Shown one piece after another: positions 22,533-29,222 of a stretch of DNA of 31,034 nt. The position numbers and the translations under genes are program-made. Below the pieces are notes generated by a model that searched no databases, was not told where the DNA came from, and worked only from the letters and a program-made list of their open reading frames with translations. Within the stretch, counting starts at the first letter, position 1. Every line of letters starts with the position of its first letter. The DNA comes from JBFWMG01 sp050251715 (GTDB taxonomy: Bacteria > Desulfobacterota > Desulfovibrionia > Desulfovibrionales > Desulfovibrionaceae), in the NCBI GenBank assembly GCA_050251715.1, contig JBFWMG010000039.1:1-31034 (forward strand), given 5' to 3'.

Positions 22533-22669
22533 GTGTTCTCCGCAAGCGGCGCGCCGCGCCGCACGAGTTGGTGCGTTATTGTCTTGGAACAGGCCGCCGC
22601 CCGGAGGCGATGCGTCTTTGTGTCAGGGAAATGCACAAAGCCTCTCGGCCTGTTGGCGGGCAAGGCGTC

Positions 22670-23458
22670 CTAGTGCGCCCGCGTCTGGCCGCCGTCCACG
22701 ATCCAGTCCGCGCCCGTGACGAACGTGGCGCGCGACGAGGCCAGGAACACGGCCACGTCCGCCACTTCGGCGTCGCTGCCCAGCCGTGCCAGGGGCACGT
22801 CGCGCGCCAGCATGGCGGCCACGGCGTCCGCGTCGGCGGCCAGCTTGGCCTCCCAGGTGGAACCCGGAAAGATGACGTTGCCCGGCGACAGCACGTTGAC
22901 GCGCACGCCCTGGGCGCCCAGGGGCCGGGCGATGTTCCTGGCGTAGGCGTTGAGCCCGGCCTTGGCCGTGGCGTAGGCCACGGGGCAGCCCAGTGCTTCC
23001 TCGCCGCAGATGGACGAGATGAAGACGATGGAGGCGTCGGCCCCGGTGGCGGCGGTTTCGCGCAGCAGGGGCAGCAGCCCCGCCGCCGTGGTCTGGGCCG
23101 TGACCAGGTTGATCTCCAGCATGCGCCGCATCTCGTCCGCGTCCTCGGCCAGGGGCGGCACCGATCGGCCCGAGCCGATGTTGGCCACCAGATGGTCCAG
23201 GGAGCCGAAGCGCTGGCGCACCATGGCTCCCAGCCGGGCCACGGTGGCCGGGTCGGCCAGGTCGCCCGTGAAGGAGGCCACGTTATGGGGGCCGAACTCC
23301 CGGCCCAGATCGCGCGCGGCGCTCTCCAGCGGTCCGGCCGTGCGGCCGGTGAGCACGACCACGGCGTCCTCGCGCAAAAAGGCCCGTGCCACGGCCAGTC
23401 CGATGCCGCGCGACGAGCCCGTGACCACCACGGTTCTGCCTGCGAGTCCTAGGTCCAT
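22670..23458 (-). CDS. Short-chain dehydrogenase/reductase
   Basis: 262 aa classical SDR. The cofactor motif TGSSRGIG is at residues 13-20, the catalytic Ser is in FISSICG (about 148-149), and Tyr162 and Lys166 are in YATAK; the NxxG part is NIGSG. It has only family-level similarity to the other SDR of the cassette and may act on a different carbon. GGGAGGGAG just before the ATG gives a good ribosome site. A gap of 137 bases separates it from the PtmA-like gene. Substrate unknown; sugar or keto-sugar intermediate is inferred from the context. Confidence 0.88.
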   Translation of the reverse strand: MDLGLAGRTVVVTGSSRGIGLAVARAFLREDAVVVLTGRTAGPLESAARDLGREFGPHNVASFTGDLADPATVARLGAMVRQRFGSLDHLVANIGSGRSVPPLAEDADEMRRMLEINLVTAQTTAAGLLPLLRETAATGADASIVFISSICGEEALGCPVAYATAKAGLNAYARNIARPLGAQGVRVNVLSPGNVIFPGSTWEAKLAADADAVAAMLARDVPLARLGSDAEVADVAVFLASSRATFVTGADWIVDGGQTRAH

Positions 23459-23572
23459 GCTCCCTCCCGTGTTGCGCCGCGCCTGGGGGCGCGGCCTGCG
23501 GCGTCCTTGCCCGCTTATCCGGCTTCGCTCAGCGCCCCGCCGCGCGGCTCTCGTTGGTCGCGCGCGGCGTGC

Positions 23573-24022
23573 CTACGCGCCCAACTCCTGGACCAGTTCC
23601 ACGATGACCCCGTCCGGGTCGTGGCAGTACATGACGAGCACCGCCCCGTCCGGCGAGGGCAGGGGCGCGGACACGCAATGGTGCCCGGCGGCGCACAGCG
23701 CCGCGTGCGTGGCGGCCGCGTCGGCCACGGTAAAGGCCACGTGCGAGCACCCCAGCTGGTTGGACGGGGCGTCCACCACCACGAGATCCTCGGTGGCCGG
23801 GGGGTGCGAATGGTATTGCAGCAGTTCCAGCAGCGATCCGTCCGGCGCCTTGAGCTTGACCCACTCCAGCCGCGCGCCGGGCATGCCCACCAGGGATTCG
23901 ATGAACGGTCCCTCCTCCACCGCGCGCCGCCATACCGAAAGCCCCAGCAGGTCGCGGTAGAAGGCCAGCGCCGTGTCCAGGTCGCGGACCACGATACCCG
24001 TGTGGCGCGTGGCGGTAATCAT
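23573..24022 (-). CDS. VOC family protein (glyoxalase/dioxygenase fold)
   Basis: 149 aa, a pair of beta-alpha-beta-beta-beta modules. The first metal ligand is probably the His in TRHTGIVVRDL, and HVAFTVADAAATHAAL starts the second half; a C-terminal Glu in VIVELVQELG completes the usual His/His/Glu set. Such proteins are glyoxalases, epimerases or dioxygenases; the methylmalonyl-CoA epimerase-like layout is common but not decisive. The ATG at 24022 overlaps the aminotransferase stop (ATGA), so it is translationally coupled. In the cassette it may epimerise or isomerise a sugar intermediate, an unusual presence in a nonulosonate locus. Confidence 0.85.
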   Translation of the reverse strand: MITATRHTGIVVRDLDTALAFYRDLLGLSVWRRAVEEGPFIESLVGMPGARLEWVKLKAPDGSLLELLQYHSHPPATEDLVVVDAPSNQLGCSHVAFTVADAAATHAALCAAGHHCVSAPLPSPDGAVLVMYCHDPDGVIVELVQELGA

Positions 24023-25416
24023 GCGCCCGCCTTGGCCTGGGCCGCTATGCAGTCGGCAAAGCAGTCGGCCAGCACCTCGATGCCTTCGAGCATGGCCGCC
24101 TCGGTGACGCACAGGGGCGGGGCCAGCTTGATGGACTCGCGGCCCGTGTGCACCACCAAGAGACCCCGGCGCATGGCCTCTTCGGCCACGTGGTCGCACA
24201 GGGTCGAGAGCGGCTCGCCGTCCCGGTCGCGGCAGACCACGGCCGCCACCATGCCCACGCCCAGGATGTGGGAGATGTGTTCGGGGAAGCGCTCGCGCAG
24301 GGCGTTCAGCCGGGCGTGGAACACCGGGCCCAGGGCGCGCGCGTTGTCCAGCAGGCCGTCCTCCAGCAGGGCCGTGAGGTTGGCCAGGCCCGCGGCGCAC
24401 ACAAAGGGGTTGGCCGAGTGCGTGGAGCTCATGGAGCCGATGTCCGGCAGGTCCATGAGCCCGGTGGAACCCAGGACGATGGACAGGGGCACGCCGCTGG
24501 CCGCGCCCTTGCCCAGGCAGAGCAGATCGGGTTCCACGCCGTAGTGCATGTAGCCGAACAGCGTGCCCGTGCGGCCAAAGCCGGACTGCATTTCGTCAAA
24601 GGCCAGCACCATGCCGTGGGCGCGCGCAAAGCGCTCGACCTCCTGCACGAAGGCGGGCGGATACATGACCGCGCCCCAGCCCTGGAAGGTTTCGAGCATG
24701 AAGCCGCACAGGTCGGTGTCCGGATCCAGACCCTTTTCCGCCAACAGCGCGTCCATGCCCTTGCGGAAATAGGCGGCCGGGTCGGCCATGGCGTCCTCGC
24801 GCCAGGGGTAGGGGAAGGGCAGGTGGTGGATGTTGGGGTCCAGGTAGCCGATCCACTCCTTTTGCGCGGGGTTGTAGCCCATCATCTGCGCGCCCAGGGT
24901 GCGGCCGTGCCAGTTGCCCTCGAAGCAGACCACGCCGGGCCGCTTCTTGCCCGTTTTCCAGCCGTGCAGCCGCATGAGCTTGAGTGCGCACTCCGTGGCC
25001 TCGGTGCCTGCGGACAGGAAGAAGGCCTTTTCGAACTGCGGCGGCGTGACCTCGATGAGCTTCTTGAGGTAGGCGATGCGCTGGGGCGATGCATAGGTGT
25101 AGGTATGCAGCAGGGGCCGGTCCAGCACGTCGCGCAGGGCCGCCACGATGCGGGGGTTGCCGTGGCCCGCGTTGGTCACGAAGATGGTCGAGGTGAAGTC
25201 GATCCAGGTGTTGCCCCAGGCGTCGTGCACCTGAAACCCCTCGGCGCGGTCCCAGATCACGGGGAGCTGGCCGTGCATGGAGCGGGATTCCAGCTCCTCC
25301 ATTTCCGTGAGCAGGGGCACGGATTCCGGAACCGGAATCCGGGTGACGATGCTGCGGTGCGCGGTGCGCACCTGGGGCACATCCACAGGTTCTAGACTAA
25401 AGCCGTGTCCGGCCAT
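24019..25416 (-). CDS. Class III PLP-dependent aminotransferase
   Basis: 465 aa, the glutamate-1-semialdehyde/acetylornithine family (fold type I). The PLP phosphate site is SAGTEATECAL (residues 135-145), the Asp in FDEMQSGFGRTG (273-284) binds the PLP ring nitrogen, and Lys303 in LGKGAASG is the Schiff-base lysine. The first 50 residues carry no known domain. Most sugar-cassette aminotransferases are DegT/DnrJ type, so a class III enzyme here is unusual and may aminate a small aldehyde or a keto-acid rather than a nucleotide sugar. AAGGAG lies seven to eight bases before the ATG. It ends by overlapping the VOC gene. Confidence 0.92.
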   Translation of the reverse strand: MAGHGFSLEPVDVPQVRTAHRSIVTRIPVPESVPLLTEMEELESRSMHGQLPVIWDRAEGFQVHDAWGNTWIDFTSTIFVTNAGHGNPRIVAALRDVLDRPLLHTYTYASPQRIAYLKKLIEVTPPQFEKAFFLSAGTEATECALKLMRLHGWKTGKKRPGVVCFEGNWHGRTLGAQMMGYNPAQKEWIGYLDPNIHHLPFPYPWREDAMADPAAYFRKGMDALLAEKGLDPDTDLCGFMLETFQGWGAVMYPPAFVQEVERFARAHGMVLAFDEMQSGFGRTGTLFGYMHYGVEPDLLCLGKGAASGVPLSIVLGSTGLMDLPDIGSMSSTHSANPFVCAAGLANLTALLEDGLLDNARALGPVFHARLNALRERFPEHISHILGVGMVAAVVCRDRDGEPLSTLCDHVAEEAMRRGLLVVHTGRESIKLAPPLCVTEAAMLEGIEVLADCFADCIAAQAKAGA

Positions 25417-25513
25417 GGAAAAACTCCTTCGCGCTCAGGGCGCGACCGTGCGATGGTGGCAGGCGATCAATGGTTGGGTCAGGGAAACAGCTCGTTTCAT
25501 GTTTTGTCAAGAC

Positions 25514-25543
25514 GCCCGCGCGCGGCAGGAGCCGCGCGCGGGC
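25514..25543 (-). terminator. GC hairpin between NeuA-like and aminotransferase genes
   Basis: A perfect 13-bp stem (25514-25526 with 25531-25543) with a 4-base loop lies inside the 145-base gap of the cassette. No T run follows on the minus strand, so it is more likely a processing or attenuation hairpin than a full terminator. Confidence 0.4.
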
Positions 25544-25561
25544 GACGGATCAATGCTCCGG

Positions 25562-26308
25562 TCAGGAACGGGCCTCGGCGTCGAGGCGCTCCATCAGGGA
25601 ATGCCCGCTGCGGGCGATGTGGTATTCGAGCATTTCGATATCCTCGGGCCCGTCCACCTCGATGGCGTGTGGGGTGACAAAGGCCAGGATGCGCGGGCCG
25701 TGCAGGACGCCGCGTTCGCGCACGACCGAGGTGCGCACGATGTCCACGTACCCGTTGGGGTGATAGGCGGCGGGAAAGGCCTGGCGCGGCAGGTTGTAGT
25801 ACTCCGGACGCGGGTCGTCGGGAAAGAAGCCCTGGAACAGCCCGTCCACGATCTGGAACATCTTCTGGGGCGGCTCGGGCAACTCGTGCGCCGAACGCAG
25901 GGCCGTGGCCTTGGGGGCATTGGCCAACTCGCGCACGGCGCGGCCCACCAGCTCCGGATCACGCAGGGGCGTGGTGACGCGGATGTGCGCCAGCAGATCC
26001 GGAACCGTGCCCTCGTTGCGCTCGAACCAGTCGATGGCGTGGACAAAGACCTCCAGGTCCGGCGAGGCGTCGCGGGCGAATTCCGCCGGGCGCAGAAAGG
26101 GCACCTCGGCCCCGTAGGCGCGCGCCACGGCCGCGATTTCCTCGTCGTCGGTGGAAACCACCACCCTGCCGATTGCGGGGCACAGCCGCGAGGCCATGAT
26201 GGCGTAGGCGATGAGGGGATGGCCGCCGAGCTTTCTGATATTCTTTCTGGGAACGCCCTTGGAGCCGCCACGGGCGGGAATCAGGGCGCAGACGGATGCA
26301 GCGGGCAT
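25562..26308 (-). CDS. Acylneuraminate cytidylyltransferase-like (NeuA family) enzyme
   Basis: 248 aa, the size of bacterial CMP-sugar synthetases without an extra phosphatase domain. The nucleotide-binding signature ALIPARGGSKGVPRKN is at residues 8-23, VVVSTDDEEIAAVA follows at about 49-62, and RVTTPLRDPELV is at about 109-120, matching the LQPTSPLR block. It probably joins CTP to the product of the NeuB-like enzyme, giving a CMP-activated nonulosonate or related acid. AAGGA before the ATG supports the start. It begins ten bases after the stop of the HAD-methyltransferase gene. Confidence 0.93.
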   Translation of the reverse strand: MPAASVCALIPARGGSKGVPRKNIRKLGGHPLIAYAIMASRLCPAIGRVVVSTDDEEIAAVARAYGAEVPFLRPAEFARDASPDLEVFVHAIDWFERNEGTVPDLLAHIRVTTPLRDPELVGRAVRELANAPKATALRSAHELPEPPQKMFQIVDGLFQGFFPDDPRPEYYNLPRQAFPAAYHPNGYVDIVRTSVVRERGVLHGPRILAFVTPHAIEVDGPEDIEMLEYHIARSGHSLMERLDAEARS

Positions 26309-26318
26309 GGTGTCTTCC

Positions 26319-27488
26319 TTATGTGCCGCCGTTGGCCAGGGGCTTGCGTCCCACGCCGAGCAGCATGACTTCCTTGGAGAAACGGATGATCTTGTTCACG
26401 GTGTCCGGCCAGGGCGCCGACGGGGAGAACGGCCTGTAGGGCAGGGGCAGGAGCGCGAGCAGGCGGCTGGCGGGTTCCAGCCAGGGGCGCTGCCACAACC
26501 TGGGCAACTGCCGGAAGTGGCGCACGTCCACCCCCTGGAATCCGGCCATGTCCATGGCGTCGGCCAGGGATACGGCCGTGAACGGGCTGACGTGGGTGTG
26601 GTCCACATAGAACGGCCCCCAGGCGTTGTGCCGCCAGCTTGGGGTCATGAGCACGCACACGCCGCCCGGAGCCAGGGCATCGTAGGCCGCGCGCACCAGG
26701 TTCATGGGCGTGCGCAGGTGCTCGATCACGGACTTGCTGAACACGAAGTCGAACCCGCCGCCCGCGCAGGCGGCATCCCCGCCCCCGGCTTCCAGGTCCA
26801 CGGTCTCCACGTGGTACCCCTTGCACATGGCCGGGGCGCTGGGAGAGATGTCCACGCCGCACACGTCGTAGCCCAGGCGGGAGAAGGCGGCCAGAAAATC
26901 GCCCCGGCCGCAGCCGATGTCCAGAAGCCGTCCCGGCCTGCCAAAGGCCGTGGCCGCGATGTGCCCGGCCAACTGGTCGGGATAGGCTCCCACGGGCGCG
27001 CGCTCCTGGGAGTAGGTGACCTTGAGGTAGGCGCCATCCTCCAGGGCCGAGCCCCGGCAGGCGGAGGGTTGTGCCCCGGCTGCGCCTGGCCCGGCGTCGG
27101 CTTCGGCCATGCCCTCCCGCTCCTGCGCGCCGTTGCGCTCGCCAGCGCCGCCGCGCGCCACGAAACCCGCGTCGGCGCTGGCGTCCAATCCCGGCAGGGC
27201 GCGCCAGTCCAATGCATTGATGGTCTTGTCGTCCACAAACACGTCGGCCTCGGGCTTGCCAAGGATCAGCTCATGGTACTTGAGCCCCCACGCGCGCATC
27301 TGCGACTCGGTGAGTTCGCGCCAGTCGATGCCCGTGACCGTGCCGCGCGCGGTGAACAGCTTGATGGTGTGCCCGGCGTCGTAGAGCGCGGTGACCCGCG
27401 CGATCATGTCCGGGAAGGGTTCGGCGGTCTCGTAGGCACCGTTGGTGTTGGTGCACAGGGTTCCGTCGATGTCGAAGCAATAGATCAT
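26319..27488 (-). CDS. HAD phosphatase fused to SAM methyltransferase
   Basis: 389 aa. Residues 1-100 are a small HAD domain: the nucleophile motif FDIDGT (5-10, with Asp6 and Asp8), FTARGT (45-50), and DVFVDDKTINAL (82-93) with the metal-binding aspartates. Residues 101-150 are a Gly/Ala/Glu-rich linker. Residues 151-389 hold a class I methyltransferase: LLDIGCGRGDFL (188-199) is the SAM-binding motif, VCGVDIS follows, and VIEHLRTPMNLVRAAYDALA and CVLMTPSWRHNAW complete the fold. The start at 27488 lies just four bases after the NeuB-like stop; an upstream in-frame frame into that gene is only a shadow. The HAD part may remove a phosphate from the acid sugar after condensation, and the methyltransferase may O- or N-methylate it; both are inference. 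Confidence 0.88.
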   Translation of the reverse strand: MIYCFDIDGTLCTNTNGAYETAEPFPDMIARVTALYDAGHTIKLFTARGTVTGIDWRELTESQMRAWGLKYHELILGKPEADVFVDDKTINALDWRALPGLDASADAGFVARGGAGERNGAQEREGMAEADAGPGAAGAQPSACRGSALEDGAYLKVTYSQERAPVGAYPDQLAGHIAATAFGRPGRLLDIGCGRGDFLAAFSRLGYDVCGVDISPSAPAMCKGYHVETVDLEAGGGDAACAGGGFDFVFSKSVIEHLRTPMNLVRAAYDALAPGGVCVLMTPSWRHNAWGPFYVDHTHVSPFTAVSLADAMDMAGFQGVDVRHFRQLPRLWQRPWLEPASRLLALLPLPYRPFSPSAPWPDTVNKIIRFSKEVMLLGVGRKPLANGGT

Positions 27489-27492
27489 CCGG

Positions 27493-28389
27493 CTACATCT
27501 CCATGTAATAGCGCAGCTTGCGGGCGCATTCTTCTTCCTTGGGCGTGAGGGTGCGCACGCCCGTGCCCAGGGTGACGGGAATGCTGCGGGTGTAGGTGAC
27601 CAGGTATTCCATGCCGCGCTTTTCCAGCGAGGCGGACTGGTCGCTGCCGTACATGGCGCGGTCGAGCGTGATGTGGCGCTCGATGCAGCACGCGCCCATG
27701 ACGGCGGCCTGCACGCTGGGCATGACGCCGACCTCGTGGCCGCTATAGCCCACGGGCACGCCAAAGCGCTCGCGCAGTTCCTGAATGCAGCGCAGGTTGA
27801 GGATTTCCTCGGGCGCGGGATATTCGGCGATGCAGTGCATGAGCACGATGGGGCAGTTGTGCTTGCGGAAGATGTCCACGGCGTCGGCCACGTCGTCATG
27901 GCTGGTCATGCCGGTGGAGATGAAGGTGGGCTTGCCTTCCTTGGCCACCATTTCCAGCAGATCCTTGTGGTAGATCATGGCCGAGGCGATCTTGTTGTAC
28001 GTGCAGTCGTACTGGGCCAGGAATTCCTGGCTGGGCAGGTCCCAGGCCGAGGCGAACCAGTGGATGCCCAGTTCCTTGCAGTAGCGGTCAATCTCGTCGT
28101 ACTCGGCCTTGCCGAATTCCAGGCCTTCCTTTTGTTCGCGCTGGGTGGTGCCCCAGGGGCTTTCGCGCGGCGCGTCGAGCAGTTCCTTGGTGTAGACGAT
28201 GTCGATGGTCCGCTTCTGGAATTTGACGGCGTCGAAACCGGCGTTCTTGGCCATCAGGATGAGTTTTTTGGCAATGTTGATGTCGCCGTTATGATTGATG
28301 CCGACCTCGCCGATGATGAACACATGCTTGGCGATGGGCCAGGGCTTTTCTTGAACATATTCCGTTGCGAACGCGAAGTCGTGGGACAT
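27493..28389 (-). CDS. NeuB-like nonulosonate (sialic-acid-family) synthase, no SAF domain
   Basis: 298 aa. It is predicted to condense PEP with an aldose (or its phosphate) into a 2-keto-3-deoxy acid. The N-terminal barrel has IIGEVGINHNGD (25-36) and DAVKFQKR (53-60); later come KIASAMIYHKDLL, FISTGMTS, HCIAEYPAP and GYSGHEVGVMPS, and ERHITLDRAMYGSDQSAS ends the barrel. Typical NeuB and pseudaminate synthases are about 330-350 aa with a C-terminal SAF (antifreeze-like) domain; here only about 25 residues follow, so it is absent. The start at 28389 has AAAGGAG eight bases upstream; an in-frame start at 28617 is rejected. It is the first gene of the cassette. Confidence 0.92.
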   Translation of the reverse strand: MSHDFAFATEYVQEKPWPIAKHVFIIGEVGINHNGDINIAKKLILMAKNAGFDAVKFQKRTIDIVYTKELLDAPRESPWGTTQREQKEGLEFGKAEYDEIDRYCKELGIHWFASAWDLPSQEFLAQYDCTYNKIASAMIYHKDLLEMVAKEGKPTFISTGMTSHDDVADAVDIFRKHNCPIVLMHCIAEYPAPEEILNLRCIQELRERFGVPVGYSGHEVGVMPSVQAAVMGACCIERHITLDRAMYGSDQSASLEKRGMEYLVTYTRSIPVTLGTGVRTLTPKEEECARKLRYYMEM

Positions 28390-28804
28390 GCGGAGGTCTC
28401 CTTTGGTTGTATGGGGGACACGCCTTTCGCCCTTGCGAAGGGGCGGCGTTGCGTGCGCGGGATAGTAGCCAAAGACAAGGGCGGGCACAAGTGCAAAGCA
28501 GGGATTAGGAGCGGGGCGGCGGCACGGAAAAGACGGGCCGCCGATTGCCTGCCGGGGGGGGCGCCATGGGCGGCGGCGCGGGCGAAGGGGCGCGGCGCGG
28601 GACAAAGGGAGATGCACGGGGCGAACGGTCTTGCCGCCGGGCGCAGGGAAGAGGCCGGTCTTGTTGCCCGGTGCGGCGGACGCGGTGCAGCCGGACAGAG
28701 GGGCGGAGGCGCGGTGCGGCGGTGACGGGGGGCACGGGTGGGCTGGCCATGCCCCAAGCTTGCGGGCGCGGGAGGCTATGCCCCCTGCTTGCGGGCGCGG
28801 TGCG
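28390..28804. other. Intergenic region upstream of the cassette
   Basis: These 415 bases contain the promoter candidate of the cassette and, further right, a GC-rich stretch with no supportable gene and the 29-base tandem repeats. Long GC-rich open frames on both strands here have low-complexity products and no ribosome sites. Confidence 0.5.
28462..28490 (-). promoter_or_regulatory. Candidate promoter of the nonulosonate-like cassette
   Basis: On the minus strand TTGTGC (28485-28490) and TACTAT (28462-28467) are 17 bases apart, giving a leader of about 65 bases before the NeuB-like gene. The -35 is weak. Confidence 0.35.
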
Positions 28805-28832
28805 CTATGACCCTTGCTTGCGGGCGCGGTGC
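28746..28832. repeat. Three tandem 29-base repeats
   Basis: Units at 28746, 28775 and 28804 share GC(C/T)ATG and CTTGCGGGCGCGG. The last unit overlaps the stop codon and final codons of the cysteine-rich gene. Since 29 is not a multiple of three, copy-number change could alter that protein's C-terminus. Confidence 0.8.
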
Positions 28833-29092
28833 GCGCCCAGGGCGAACAGCGCCTCCCAGTCGATGGGGCGGTTGCTTTCCTCGTTCTTGCGCTGGAGATA
28901 CGCCCATCCCTCGTCCGGGATGAGGTGCACCGGCACCTTGTTGATGAACTGCTTGCAGTCGTCCCCGGCGCACCGGCATGCCCACCCGCAGATGTCGCAG
29001 GTGCAGCCGCCGGTCTTGAGCATCTCCTTGAGGGTTCCGGAGTTGTCGCAACAGGCGTCGCACATGAGGATGTAGGTGTAGGGTGTGGTCAT
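28805..29092 (-). CDS. Cysteine-rich small protein, probable metal binder
   Basis: 95 aa. Nine cysteines lie between residues 10 and 45 in the blocks MCDACC, GCTCDICGWACRCAGDDC, which look like Zn- or Fe-S-type knuckles; I do not recognise the family. The C-terminal part is Trp/Pro/Glu-rich (PDEGWAYLQRKNEESNRPID), and the end (HRARKQGS) is coded by the tandem repeat. GGAG about seven bases before the ATG at 29092 supports the start over a longer frame beginning at 29128. It is on the same strand as, and 130 bases downstream of, the LRR-membrane protein gene. Confidence 0.7.
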   Translation of the reverse strand: MTTPYTYILMCDACCDNSGTLKEMLKTGGCTCDICGWACRCAGDDCKQFINKVPVHLIPDEGWAYLQRKNEESNRPIDWEALFALGAHRARKQGS

Positions 29093-29222
29093 CGGGTTTC
29101 TCCGGCGGCGATTGGCGTTTGGCCGCACAGTGCATACGCGGGGGACGCCGACAGGTCAAAACGTCTGCCCGCTGTGCAAGGACCGGGCGGGCCGTGGCGG
29201 CGGCGCGGACTGCGCCCGCGCG

